Below, in pieces: positions 16,518 through 25,048 of a stretch of 64,000 bases of DNA. The notes under the pieces were generated by a model. The model saw only the letters and a list, made by a program, of their open reading frames with translations, ran no database searches and was not told where the DNA came from. Source of the DNA: Butyrivibrio sp. LB2008 (GTDB lineage Bacteria > Bacillota > Clostridia > Lachnospirales > Lachnospiraceae); contig NZ_KK211306.1 of the NCBI RefSeq assembly GCF_000621565.1, forward strand, positions 23,876 through 87,875, written 5' to 3'. Every line of letters begins with the position of its first letter. The stretch's first letter is position 1. The translations under genes and the position numbers were made by a program.

Positions 16518-17285
16518 ATTCAGAGCTTCAAATTCTTCTTCTGATAAAATAGTTTCGCAAGAATTATATACAAACCACTCATCTTTTGAATCTAACCACA
16601 ATCTCAAAATTCCATTTAAAGGATATATTACGCCTAATTCACCACTCACAATAGCATAATAATCAACTCCCTTATATTCATTTATACTCGCGCCATCACA
16701 TGTCAGCATCGTTGTTGCATAAAAAGCCGCGATTTTAAACAATTCTTCTTTTATTTCTTCAAATCTCCGATTTTTTAGTTTTTCAACCTTTTCTATAATA
16801 TAATTTAGTTTATCAACGATGCCCGCATCAACATCAATATTGTTATCTTGGCAAAACTGCAATGATAAATCATTATAGTTTTTTAATAAAAAACCTTGTT
16901 CAGACATACTAAAACGCGGTATCTTTTCATCTTCTTTCCACGCCGTATACCCCTTCTCTTTCATAATGTTGGCAAATTCAGCAATTTTTTTCCTGAATAA
17001 AGCTTCATTATCCTTATCAAAAGAGCGTTCTTCCCTTATTGTTCCGGACCATAGTACTAACTTATCTTCACCTGAATCATATTCAATATCGAACCCCTGA
17101 ACATATGAAGAATCTATTCTCTTTTCATAAGATGCCAATGTTCTCTTAAAAAGCCCTGCCGGTCCATTTTTTCCTAATACAAAACCATTTTCTTTTGCAT
17201 CAGGTCCCATAATATCTTTAATAATTTTTTTGTATTGTTTTACATCCGGTGCCATCATCTCTTTTATTTTGTCTTTAAACTTCAT
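16512..17285 (-). CDS. Hypothetical cytoplasmic protein
   Basis: 257 aa, soluble, charged. The N-terminus has two similar short segments (KEMMAPDVKQYKK and KDIMGPDAKENGF). No family recognised. It lies 18 bp downstream of the 17309 membrane protein on the same strand. In this island context a specific immunity or effector-associated role is possible but is not shown by sequence. Confidence 0.6.
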   Translation of the reverse strand: MKFKDKIKEMMAPDVKQYKKIIKDIMGPDAKENGFVLGKNGPAGLFKRTLASYEKRIDSSYVQGFDIEYDSGEDKLVLWSGTIREERSFDKDNEALFRKKIAEFANIMKEKGYTAWKEDEKIPRFSMSEQGFLLKNYNDLSLQFCQDNNIDVDAGIVDKLNYIIEKVEKLKNRRFEEIKEELFKIAAFYATTMLTCDGASINEYKGVDYYAIVSGELGVIYPLNGILRLWLDSKDEWFVYNSCETILSEEEFEALNL

Positions 17286-17308
17286 TATCACATCAACCTA
17301 CCATATCT

Positions 17309-18106
17309 TTACCCAATCTGTCTGATGCCAAGATATACCCTATCAATCTCATCATCCAAGAATTCTTCATCAGGATTCTTTTCCCCAACAAATTTGATTA
17401 TGAATGTTTTTTCTTCATTTGGACCTATTCTAAGAGGCTCCCCTGTTTCAAGATTGTCATCAGCTGTTAATTTTGCTTCTCTATAGGGGGTTCCGTCTGT
17501 TGCAGCATACGTATCTGCAGAAAAGGAAACAACATCATCTATATTATTTTTTACACATATCTCTGCGGTCACTTCTATAACATCACCGGACACGTTCCTC
17601 TCCAAAACTCGTGTTTTACTTTCGTTAATAACAAGCCCCTCTAAAGCAGTATAGCTATTTCCATTCATCTCAATCAGGTAATAATGCTTAAAATCCGTTC
17701 CTAAAAGAACAGTAAAAGAGTTGTCTGAGATCCACTCTATTTCATACTGTCCTCCCCAGCCCATTTTGGTTTCTTTAATCCTGATACTATTGTCAGTATT
17801 TTTTTCATGCTCCAAAGGAAAAGCATTTTCTCCGGCAGTCTCAACGCAAATAACGCTTTCACCTCCGGTAGCTCCATAGCTGATCTGAACTACTTCTGCC
17901 TGATATTGTTTTGTCGGCGAAATTGCAACATAAGAAATATCTCCGATGTTATCATTGCCGCATGCCGCAAATACAAGCATCAACACGAGAACTAATCCCA
18001 CTAAAAATGTAACTATCGCCAGCAACGCAACAGACAAATAAACTATGACCTTAGAAAAAAAATGCCTATTCACTTTGCTACCTTCTATATTTTCCTTTTT
18101 ATCCAT
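17309..18106 (-). CDS. Hypothetical membrane protein with extracytoplasmic domain
   Basis: 265 aa. One long hydrophobic helix (about residues 20-49, ending in AACG) followed by a beta-rich domain. The segment YVAISPTKQYQAEVVQISYGA resembles the DUF5412-type SPDKKY motif; I regard this as a weak hint. The second half (NVSGDVIEVTAEICVKNN) looks like a beta-sandwich. It ends next to 18109, two bases from its neighbour, suggesting an operon. Confidence 0.6.
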   Translation of the reverse strand: MDKKENIEGSKVNRHFFSKVIVYLSVALLAIVTFLVGLVLVLMLVFAACGNDNIGDISYVAISPTKQYQAEVVQISYGATGGESVICVETAGENAFPLEHEKNTDNSIRIKETKMGWGGQYEIEWISDNSFTVLLGTDFKHYYLIEMNGNSYTALEGLVINESKTRVLERNVSGDVIEVTAEICVKNNIDDVVSFSADTYAATDGTPYREAKLTADDNLETGEPLRIGPNEEKTFIIKFVGEKNPDEEFLDDEIDRVYLGIRQIG

Positions 18107-18108
18107 GT

Positions 18109-18795
18109 TTAACTCTGCTCATCTTCCTCACCTACCATGTGCAAAAAATCACCTTCATCCGTATAAAGCTGAGGCTTCCTATAATGCGTACATGCCATGG
18201 CATACGACGTAAAACCAATAGTAAATATCAACCAAAATATCCACATCACAACACCGGCAAGAAGAAAGCCAAAATAAAACGAAAGAATATCCTTAACCGC
18301 ATCCATCCCATATATTTTTTCGACAGCATCATTTCCAAATGATGACATCCATGGAACAGCTCCATTAACAGCACCATCAACACAATCCGCAATTACATGT
18401 ATCACAGGCAATATGCAAATATACCAAAATAATAAATCCAGCAATATTACCAGTTTTTGCGTAAGTTTTAAATCCAAAAATCTTTCAATTATATTTCTTT
18501 TTCTTGAATCACTTTCCATCCTATATATCCCATAACACAAAAAGACTGCAACACAACAGATTCCTCCGATTTCCTCCATACCGTTTCCATCAGCAGAACT
18601 CCAGAACATCAATTTATAATCGTCTTCCAAATAATCATGCTGCTGAATATATACTTCCTGCTCAACTTCTTCCACTTTCCGTCCAAAAGTCCAGATAAGC
18701 CTTCTTTCACAACGTATATATTTAAAGCCTTTTTCAGCAAGTACAGTTCCTATTATTTCTTTTATTTTACGAGTTTTATTTATAACTATTTCCAT
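18109..18795 (-). CDS. Hypothetical polytopic membrane protein
   Basis: 228 aa. The N-terminal 70 residues are soluble (MEIVINKTRKIKEIIGTVLA, EKGFKYIRCERRLIW), followed by four membrane helices. The ATG at 18795 overlaps the stop of the upstream lipoprotein gene (ATGGAAATAG), so translation is coupled; an upstream TTG has no better site. Function unknown; tied by overlap to the candidate immunity lipoprotein. Confidence 0.6.
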   Translation of the reverse strand: MEIVINKTRKIKEIIGTVLAEKGFKYIRCERRLIWTFGRKVEEVEQEVYIQQHDYLEDDYKLMFWSSADGNGMEEIGGICCVAVFLCYGIYRMESDSRKRNIIERFLDLKLTQKLVILLDLLFWYICILPVIHVIADCVDGAVNGAVPWMSSFGNDAVEKIYGMDAVKDILSFYFGFLLAGVVMWIFWLIFTIGFTSYAMACTHYRKPQLYTDEGDFLHMVGEEDEQS

Positions 18796-19229
18796 ATTCT
18801 TTCGCAATAGTCTGCAGGAAAAATATGTTTAGGTATATCAATATCCTTGCCCATAGTATCTACTGCTCTCCACACCCAGGGATTCATCAAATCCTTAGCG
18901 TTTACTTCATAAGTTATTAAAAAATTGCATTCTTTATCCTCTGTAAGCGTATACATTCTTACGTTATCACTACCATCAGGTTGAGGAATATACCCTATAC
19001 ACTTGTCGATATCCTTTTTATGAAAAAAGCCCTTAAAATCACCATATTCAACATATTTTCTGCCATTGTACTCAAGCTCAGAAAAATAAAAATCATCACA
19101 TCTTCCTTTATCTAAATACTCCTCAGTTTCAAAAGCAATTGCATCATTCGGAAGGTCCGGAAACATACTATCTCCACAGCCAACAAGCAACAGCACACAT
19201 ATTATTCCAAATAGTGTTCTCTTTTTCAC
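18786..19229 (-). CDS. Lipoprotein, tandem paralogue copy 2 (candidate immunity)
   Basis: 147 aa. Signal peptide with lipobox LLLVGC (Cys18), mature start GDSMFPDLPNDAIAFE. Closely similar to the adjacent copy at 19274-19717 over the full length, with identical blocks such as DKCIGY, VRMYTLTEDKECNF, DTMGKDI, and ending in ERIWK. GTG start after GAGG. Tandem surface lipoproteins directly after a toxin-like gene fit immunity proteins that act outside the membrane; this is inference. Confidence 0.75.
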   Translation of the reverse strand: MKKRTLFGIICVLLLVGCGDSMFPDLPNDAIAFETEEYLDKGRCDDFYFSELEYNGRKYVEYGDFKGFFHKKDIDKCIGYIPQPDGSDNVRMYTLTEDKECNFLITYEVNAKDLMNPWVWRAVDTMGKDIDIPKHIFPADYCERIWK

Positions 19230-19273
19230 TTAATTCCTCACATTCTTCCTGTTCAAACGCCCTGTATTACTAA

Positions 19274-19717
19274 CTATTTCCATATTCTTTCATAGCACTC
19301 TGCAGGAAAAACATGTTTAGGCAAACCGATATCCTTCCCCATAGTATCTTCTGCTCTTAGCACCCCAGGATTCATCAATTCTTTAGATTTTACTTCAAAA
19401 GTAATTATAAAATTGCATTCTTTATCTTCCGTAAGCGTATACATTCTTACGTTGTTGCTACCATCTGGTTGAACTATATATCCTATACACTTATCGATAT
19501 CCTTTTTATTAAGAAATCCTCTAATATCCCCATAATCAACATATTTCCTTCCGTTATATTCAAATTCATAAAAATAGCAATCATTGCTTCTTCCTTTTTC
19601 TAAATATTCTTTAGACTCAAAAGCAATTGCATCATTAGGAAGGTCAGGAAACATACTATCTCCACAGCCAACAAGCAACAGCATACACAATATTCCAAAT
19701 AATACTTTCTTTTTCAT
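19274..19717 (-). CDS. Lipoprotein, tandem paralogue copy 1 (candidate immunity)
   Basis: 147 aa, signal peptide with lipobox LLLVGC, then GDSMFPDLPNDAIAFESKEYL. It starts 4 bp after the stop of the caspase-like gene at 19722 with GAGGGG as ribosome site, so it is the gene most tightly linked to the putative effector. Paralogue of 18786-19229. The divergent positions cluster in the middle (RSNDCYFYEF versus RCDDFYFSEL; VQPDG versus PQPDG), a pattern compatible with diversifying immunity. Confidence 0.78.
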   Translation of the reverse strand: MKKKVLFGILCMLLLVGCGDSMFPDLPNDAIAFESKEYLEKGRSNDCYFYEFEYNGRKYVDYGDIRGFLNKKDIDKCIGYIVQPDGSNNVRMYTLTEDKECNFIITFEVKSKELMNPGVLRAEDTMGKDIGLPKHVFPAECYERIWK

Positions 19718-19721
19718 TCAA

Positions 19722-20471
19722 TCACCCCTCACATTCTTCCGGTTCATACCATGCCCAATGTCTATCAAACGCATCTAACCAGCCTGAATCTACAAACTCT
19801 CCCGCCAAAGATACCATCCAAGGATATTGCAATGAACCTAATTCAGAATAACCTTTATGACTATCTCTACGACTATCTTTTATATCCTTCTTTTCTTTCC
19901 ATGAATCAGACTCTTTTCCAAAAAATGACATTGCATAATTCCAACAATCTGATGGTGAAAGAGCTATTCCTCCGCCAAAATAGAACCCCCAATTTCCTGT
20001 CGAATTAATAAACGCATATAAAGTTCTGGCATTCTTTAATCCCAAACTTCTGCCACCGGTTTTATTGCTCCATGCCTGAGCAAAAGAGCCTTTATTTCCA
20101 TCATCTGTTCCGGAATTACAAGAATAAAAATATGTTGTAGTATTATCAAATGCTTCAGAATTCAACTTTCCAACATCCGATTGCAGAAATGCAAATTTGG
20201 CTTCTTGACTATCGTCACCACAATCATAAGCAAACGACAACTCATTTTCCTTTAGGTCTTTGAATCTTTTCGGAGATCTACCATGGCAATAAAAAGATGC
20301 ATTTGTTATTTTATCGCTACTTCTATCACCGTTTTTATCGTTGTTGTGATACTCCACATATCCCGCCTCAACATAACTGCCTTCCGAGGTATATCCATCT
20401 ACGGCGTGAGCGTAGCTTTCTATAAAGTCATTTACCTTTTGGGCATCATATTTTTTGTAATCGTAATCCAT
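19722..20471 (-). CDS. Caspase/CHAT-like cysteine protease candidate, putative secreted effector
   Basis: 249 aa, no signal peptide or membrane helix. A His-Gly motif (YCHGRS, His63) and a Cys motif (FYSCNSGT, Cys118) are spaced as in clan CD peptidases of the CHAT/DUF4347 type, where strands ending in HG and (S/A)C(N/x)SG carry the catalytic dyad; SFAQAWSNKTGG after the Cys also resembles that group. The N-terminal 60 residues are helical and charged (DAQKVNDFIESYAHAV). Directly upstream are two small helical proteins like type VII secretion helper proteins; directly downstream are two lipoproteins. Inference: a contact-dependent or secreted protease toxin of a type VII-like locus. It lacks an LXG domain, so delivery is unproven. 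Confidence 0.6.
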   Translation of the reverse strand: MDYDYKKYDAQKVNDFIESYAHAVDGYTSEGSYVEAGYVEYHNNDKNGDRSSDKITNASFYCHGRSPKRFKDLKENELSFAYDCGDDSQEAKFAFLQSDVGKLNSEAFDNTTTYFYSCNSGTDDGNKGSFAQAWSNKTGGRSLGLKNARTLYAFINSTGNWGFYFGGGIALSPSDCWNYAMSFFGKESDSWKEKKDIKDSRRDSHKGYSELGSLQYPWMVSLAGEFVDSGWLDAFDRHWAWYEPEECEG

Positions 20472-20476
20472 TATCT

Positions 20477-20875
20477 TTATTCCTCATTATTGTGCGAATT
20501 ATTCTCTGCAAGAGCATCAAGCTCATCTTCAAGGTCTGATATTCTACTCCAGCACTCTTCTATACGTTCACGTATTGTCTCTATTATTCTTCTTATATCT
20601 GAAAGAAGCTGCGAGGTACCATTCTGACCAATCTCTATATTTTGACAAAGCTGCGTCCGGTATTCTTCTGCTTTGATTTCAAGTTCACCCGCAAAATTTC
20701 CTCCATAGGTCATGTCATATGCTTTTTCAGGCTCATACGCACCTTCCTGAATATTTCTCTGCCATCCTTCTATAAGCCTTGATTTGTTCTCAAGGTCGTT
20801 TATCTCATTCTCATATCCTCTGATCTTATCTTTAAGATGATGTATTTCTGAATGTATATCACTTTCACGGCTCAT
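20477..20875 (-). CDS. Coiled-coil protein, type VII secretion helper-like (DUF3958/DUF5082-like)
   Basis: 132 aa, almost entirely helical with heptads (EIHHLKDKIRGYENEINDLE; RRIIETIRERIEECWSRISD). Size and helical hairpin form match the small partners that precede LXG effectors. The start overlaps the upstream stop by 4 bp (ATGA) and it ends 5 bp before the effector start, so the three genes form one translational unit. Family assignment is by topology and context, not by a clear motif. Confidence 0.6.
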   Translation of the reverse strand: MSRESDIHSEIHHLKDKIRGYENEINDLENKSRLIEGWQRNIQEGAYEPEKAYDMTYGGNFAGELEIKAEEYRTQLCQNIEIGQNGTSQLLSDIRRIIETIRERIEECWSRISDLEDELDALAENNSHNNEE

Positions 20876-21186
20876 CTTTTATTTCCTCCGATTCCACCTT
20901 CTGCGTTAATACTTTCGCTTGCTACCCTGTCAACATTTATCATGCTGTCACGGAGCGTAAGTAACCCTTTTGGAAGTGCCTGCGATGCCTCATATCTGTA
21001 AACATCTGAATTCTTGTAGACTTCTTCCAAAGTCTCGATTATCTCTCTTCCTGCAGCAAAGGTTTCAAGCGCACTTGTCTTACTAAGCGGCTCCTCAGAT
21101 AGAACCAAGCTGTCTGCCGCATTTCTTATATCATTAACTATCCCCGTGAACACGTTTGTGTCCATAAAAACCTTATCTTCTGCCAT
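20872..21186 (-). CDS. WXG100-superfamily-like small protein (TIGR04197/DUF3130-like)
   Basis: 104 aa, two long helices around an SALETFAAGREIIETLEEVY segment, ending SMINVDRVASESIN. The layout matches DUF3130/TIGR04197 proteins, which pair with DUF3958-like partners to target LXG effectors to the type VII secretion system. First gene of the three-gene unit, start preceded by AAGGAAAAG. No ESX ATPase (EssC) is in the window, so the export machinery would be elsewhere. Confidence 0.6.
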   Translation of the reverse strand: MAEDKVFMDTNVFTGIVNDIRNAADSLVLSEEPLSKTSALETFAAGREIIETLEEVYKNSDVYRYEASQALPKGLLTLRDSMINVDRVASESINAEGGIGGNKR

Positions 21187-21390
21187 ATATTTCTTTTCCT
21201 TATATTTAATCTTTTGTAACATTTCGGTAATACTTTATCACGCATAAATATACGGCAGCAAGCACGGAAAATCATAAAGAAATAGCGACACAGCCGTTCA
21301 TAGACCGTATCGCCACAATATATATTGTCTTTGCGCCCCATTTGCATAAAAATAGAGGATGAAAACGTCTCCATTGGAAGGAACCATTCT
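21187..21390. other. Upstream region of the type VII-like unit
   Basis: About 200 bp without a gene. It must carry the promoter of the 21186 unit on the minus strand; I see no clear -35/-10 pair. No large hairpin noted. Confidence 0.4.
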
Positions 21391-21900
21391 TTACCATCTC
21401 CAAAACATCGCGCCATTACATGTAACAAGTCTGGCAAAGAAGGTATTGAAATCACAGTTTAAGAATTTCCATTCATTTGAGGGATATCCTACATCACCAT
21501 CCAAAATACAACGAGATCCTTTATTTGTGTCAAACAGCATGATATCCGCACTGAAAAAGCATCTCATAAAAACATAGCATCCGATGGGTATCTCATATCC
21601 GGCATCATTAAGTTCGTCTGTATATTCTTTAAGCTCTTTTATACCAAGCAATTCAAATCCGGCATCTTCTTCATTTATTCTATAAAGAATTCCCCCATTG
21701 GAACAAAGAAGGAACTCTTTATAATAATCCGGAATTTTGCAGCCGGTTTCTTTTTCAAAATCTTCTATTTCATTTAGATCTGCCGGATCATTCCATTTAA
21801 AATCATACTCTACATCATTTATTGCGTCCTTTATCAACGCTTTACCTATTGCTTTTTTTGTGAGTTCTATTAAAACATTCATATTCTTTAAATATGGCAA
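21391..21900 (-). CDS. SMI1/KNR4 (SUKH) family immunity protein
   Basis: 169 aa. SUKH superfamily features: DLNEIEDFEKETGCKIPDYY, EFLLCSNGG, the LLGIKELKEYTDELND segment and the closing NEWKFLNCDFNTFFARL. These are typical cytoplasmic immunity proteins of polymorphic toxin systems. A TTG start at 21900 has AAAGGAG at good spacing; an ATG at 21882 lacks a clear site. Its cognate toxin is not recognisable beside it, so it may be an orphan or serve the neighbouring locus. Confidence 0.85.
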   Translation of the reverse strand: MPYLKNMNVLIELTKKAIGKALIKDAINDVEYDFKWNDPADLNEIEDFEKETGCKIPDYYKEFLLCSNGGILYRINEEDAGFELLGIKELKEYTDELNDAGYEIPIGCYVFMRCFFSADIMLFDTNKGSRCILDGDVGYPSNEWKFLNCDFNTFFARLVTCNGAMFWRW

Positions 21901-21985
21901 TATGCTCCTTTATGCTATTTACTCCTCTTTGTTGCATATTTCGGACAAATGGCGTAACCATTCCGCTTATGGCGGAGCGATGAAT

Positions 21986-22525
21986 TTAGATAGTCGGAGT
22001 GCCTATTACGCATAAACAGCGTACTTTCTTATCACTGGCCTTGGCATAGATGTTGGTGGCAGCCATCGACTTATGGCCCATGCGCTCCTGGAGAACAAGG
22101 AGGTTTTTCTCACTCTTGTAAAATTCCATGGCAAAGCTGGATCTAAGCTTAAGTACGCTGATATCACTGCGACCAAGAGCCGCTTTTACATATTTTTTTA
22201 CCATGTCCTGTATTCCACGGACAGACAAACGATTGCCCTCTCCGGTTATGAAAAGAGGAGAGCTATCTTTTAGTTTTTCACCCTTGCCTGCGCGTTCTTC
22301 AAGGTATTCCGTGATATATTCTTTTGATTCCTCCGAAAAAAATACTTTGGAAGGCTTCTTGGAATGTTGCTTTTTCCCTTTTCTTAGCGTATATACATAG
22401 TTTTGATTCATTGAACTGTCCATAATGTTTTCTTCAAAAACAACATCACCTATATTTAAGGATGCAAGCTCTGTCCCATCGACATATACAGAAACTATCG
22501 GCACATTTAAATTCATAGAATGCAA
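21986..22525 (-). pseudogene. Tyrosine recombinase C-terminal fragment
   Basis: 179 aa. The C-terminal part reads LKLRSSFAMEFYKSEKNLLVLQERMGHKS then TNIYAKASDKK, matching the R..H/K..Y catalytic end of a phage-type integrase (LGHKS and the NIY tyrosine). The core-binding domain and the first catalytic Arg region are weak or absent, and the last residues (RCLCVIGTPTI) look like a frameshifted tail. Probably a decayed integrase that once mobilised part of this island. Confidence 0.65.
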
Positions 22526-22526
22526 T

Positions 22527-23087
22527 TCATATTCCGATTACTCTTCCGGATGCATTTAATATTAAACTGCACATTTTCTGACAGCTAAGGCTGCATCCGT
22601 CAGATATCCAGTCACTTATCATTTTGACACTTCCGTGTAAAACAAAGGAGGACAGATATTTTTTTTCATATTCTGTGATAGATGAATTACGCATGGATGC
22701 CAGCACAAATTTATTAAAATCCGGTAGTAATGAGCTTATATCTGATATAGGATTTAAGTTATCTTTTCCCAGAAATAAGATAAAAAAATCCGCATTGTCT
22801 TTTATGAACTGAAGTGCATTTACCAAATCATCAGCTATTTTCCGATTCTCGGCTAAATTCTCCATAACCAGAGCGGTTGTTTTAGATATATATATTGAAG
22901 CAATTTCGTTTAACACGTCATATTGACTGCCATAATATTTATAAAAAGTTGTCCTGTTTATGCCGGCTGTCATACATAATTCCTTTATAGTTATCTTTTC
23001 TATAGTGATATTTCCAAGCATTTGTATAAGGGAATTTCTTATACGCTCTTTTGTATGTAAAATCTTGGTCTCTCCGGAGGCTGTCAT
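22527..23087 (-). CDS. TetR-family transcriptional regulator
   Basis: 186 aa. N-terminal HTH: IRNSLIQMLGNITIEKITIK, ELCMTAGINRTTFYKYYGSQ, then a helical ligand domain of the TetR_C type. The start at 23087 has AAAGGAG 6 bases upstream. It is divergent from the TIM-barrel gene at 23199, with 110 bp between them, so it most likely controls that gene and itself. Confidence 0.9.
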   Translation of the reverse strand: MTASGETKILHTKERIRNSLIQMLGNITIEKITIKELCMTAGINRTTFYKYYGSQYDVLNEIASIYISKTTALVMENLAENRKIADDLVNALQFIKDNADFFILFLGKDNLNPISDISSLLPDFNKFVLASMRNSSITEYEKKYLSSFVLHGSVKMISDWISDGCSLSCQKMCSLILNASGRVIGI

Positions 23088-23198
23088 TGATACTCCTTTT
23101 CTGAAATCAACAGAAGTTAAATATTTGTCGGTTGAAATCAACACATGATGATTATATTATAAGCAAAAATAAACCGAAAGGAAATATAAGTATCTAAA

Positions 23199-24224
23199 AT
23201 GAGAAAGTTAAAGGAAAAAAAGCCGCTGATATTCACCGTCTTAATTGCCGTGTTGTGCATGATTATTGCCTTTTTGATAAGAAATATATATCTAAATGCC
23301 ACAGCAGGACCTTATGAAGTTACAAGAAAAGAAATAGCTGATTATTTCAGTGCACAGCTTAATACTCAGGAGAATACTGTAAAAAAAGGCGTGCAGCAGA
23401 TTATGCTCGGTACAGTATCAGATAATTACGACACTACGCTTGACGCTTTGAAACATGTTAAAGCTGCCGGATATGATTATATAGAGATAAATGATTTCAT
23501 GATAGAAAAATCTCCTTTTATAGTAAAGCTTTTGACAAAATTTGGTGGAATGGACATAGGAAACAGCGGTAATCAGGATTGGCATACGCTTATTTATGAG
23601 AGCGGGCTCAAGGTAAGCAGTATGCATTCAAATCTCGGTGCAATAGAAGCAGATCCTGAGAATGTTGCGAATCTTGCAAAAAGCTATGGCACAGACGTAG
23701 TTGTTATAACAGGAATGTACAGATTTGATTATAGCGATTTAAACGAGGTTGAGAGTCTGGCAGAGCGGTTAAATACTGCAGGAAAAGCTCTGAAAGAACA
23801 CGGCGTAAAGCTTTTATATCATAATCACAACTGTGAATTGCAGAAGGTTTCAACGGATAAGACAGCTTATGATGTGATTATAGAAAACACTGACGATAAA
23901 TATGTGAATTTTGAGCTGGACACATATTGGATGACTGACGGAGGCGCTGACGTCTATCCAATAATAGAAAAGCTCGGCTCACGTCTTAAGTACTGGCATA
24001 TTAATGACAGAGGAAACACTCAAAAAGGACCATATATGACACCCATCCTTAAAGAAAAGGCCACAGAGCTTGGAAAAGGCAATATGAATCTTAAGGGCCT
24101 TTCTGAAGTCATAAAGGAAAAGGGTGTTATGGCAGTTATTTTGGAAACTCACATGAACTGGATTGACAATGATCCGGTAAAGAGTATCGAAGTGAGCTCC
24201 GAATTCATGAATAAATATTTTTAA
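23199..24224 (+). CDS. Membrane-anchored sugar phosphate isomerase/epimerase-like TIM barrel protein
   Basis: 341 aa. An N-terminal signal anchor (about residues 10-28) precedes a xylose-isomerase-like/AP-endonuclease-2 TIM barrel. Metal and active-site segments are visible: YIEIND, SMHSNLG, LYHNHNCE, NFELDTYW, WHINDRGN, VILETHMN. Such proteins isomerise, epimerise or dehydrate sugars; the membrane anchor suggests an extracytoplasmic location. One of few plus-strand genes here. Probably regulated by the divergent TetR protein. The substrate is unknown. Confidence 0.85.
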   Translation: MRKLKEKKPLIFTVLIAVLCMIIAFLIRNIYLNATAGPYEVTRKEIADYFSAQLNTQENTVKKGVQQIMLGTVSDNYDTTLDALKHVKAAGYDYIEINDFMIEKSPFIVKLLTKFGGMDIGNSGNQDWHTLIYESGLKVSSMHSNLGAIEADPENVANLAKSYGTDVVVITGMYRFDYSDLNEVESLAERLNTAGKALKEHGVKLLYHNHNCELQKVSTDKTAYDVIIENTDDKYVNFELDTYWMTDGGADVYPIIEKLGSRLKYWHINDRGNTQKGPYMTPILKEKATELGKGNMNLKGLSEVIKEKGVMAVILETHMNWIDNDPVKSIEVSSEFMNKYF

Positions 24225-24240
24225 ACGTGGTTGAGATGAG

Positions 24241-24272
24241 GAAGACAATGCTATGCGCAATGTCTTCTTTGG
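24241..24272 (+). terminator. Hairpin after the TIM-barrel gene
   Basis: GAAGACA-a-TGC...GCA-a-TGTCTTC followed by only TTT; a modest intrinsic terminator 17 bp after the stop codon. Confidence 0.6.
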
Positions 24273-24404
24273 GCATACTTTGATCGACAATCCGGAATTA
24301 CTGAGGCATTCCAAAAGCTTGGCCCACTGCATATCCATTCCGCAGATGAATACATGCGCGAGATTCATAAAGAAGGCGGCTACAAGGCTGCGTTATCTCT
24401 CTAA
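24273..24404 (+). pseudogene. C-terminal relic of an unidentified gene
   Basis: An open plus-strand frame reads FDRQSGITEAFQKLGPLHIH then SADEYMREIHKEGGYKAALSL and stop. Composition and codon use look like a real protein end, but there is no start. Not recognised with confidence. Confidence 0.4.
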
Positions 24405-24507
24405 TATCATAATAATACCCCTGCACAGCGCAGGGGTATTTCTAATTTAGTAAAAAATCTCATGTCCCTTATGGCACCGATATATCCGATGCCATAGGGA
24501 TTCTTTA

Positions 24508-24850
24508 TCAAATATCCAACACATACCTCATCTGCCTTATCGCCGACTGCAAAGAGTAATGCACCGCCGGTTGAGACACGCCCTCAATATCTGCTATCTC
24601 CTTCTCGCTGAAGCCATGGAAAAAGAACATTCGTAGCCTCCTTTGAAGCTTATCCGGCAGCTGATTTATCGCAACGCGAAGAACATAAGCATTTATCGCT
24701 TCTTCCGGATCAATGGCTTTTGGCACGCCTCCAGCTCCTCACGGGACAGATCTGTAGCTATCGCCCATTTTGCATCTCCCTCGATTCCGGGATAATGCTT
24801 CTCCAAACTCTTGCTACCCGCCGCAACCATTCCGATTCACAGCCGGATCC
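24508..24850 (-). pseudogene. Sigma-70-like region 4 protein with frameshift
   Basis: The downstream frame (24508-24726, 72 aa) is a sigma-70 region 4-type HTH: LPDKLQRRLRMFFFHGFSEK and EIADIEGVSQPAVHYSLQSA. Upstream, in another frame, reads AGSKSLEKHYPGIEGDAKWA then IATDLSREELEACQKPL, which continues naturally into IDPEEAINAYVLR. One indel near 24722-24728 therefore separates two halves of one gene. Such small sigma-like regulators are common in clostridial conjugative elements. A GTG at 24726 could still express the HTH part. Confidence 0.6.
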
Positions 24851-24889
24851 GATGCCGGTACGGATAACTCAGGTATTTAATTGTAACAA

Positions 24890-25048
24890 CTATACAGCTT
24901 CTTTAGATTCGAACGAAATACGAATATAAATCCGCTGTCTTTCTGCCTTAATTTTCGCCCCGCATTTTGGGCACATTGCTTCAACACCTGAGAAACTCTC
25001 ACCTTTGAACAGCAATCGCCCGCAAACAGGACAACAGACATAGATCAT
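24890..25048 (-). CDS. Tiny zinc-ribbon protein (Com-like)
   Basis: 52 aa. MIYVCCPVCGRLLFKGES, then AMCPKCGAKIKAERQ: two CxxC knuckles about 20 residues apart, the layout of Com/zinc-ribbon proteins of phages and integrative elements. GAAGAG lies upstream of the ATG. It sits just upstream of the sigma-like relic, and both are typical of conjugative-element cargo. Confidence 0.6.
   Translation of the reverse strand: MIYVCCPVCGRLLFKGESFSGVEAMCPKCGAKIKAERQRIYIRISFESKEAV

Noticed and set aside
21391..21900. SUKH protein as the dedicated immunity of the caspase-like protein
   Set aside because: It lies upstream of the helper genes with its own leader, whereas the lipoproteins directly follow the effector; assigning it would be guesswork.
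24253..24450. Plus-strand 65-codon frame starting in the hairpin after 24224
   Set aside because: Starts inside a terminator stem; the alternative frame ending at 24404 has much better protein character and is listed as a relic.
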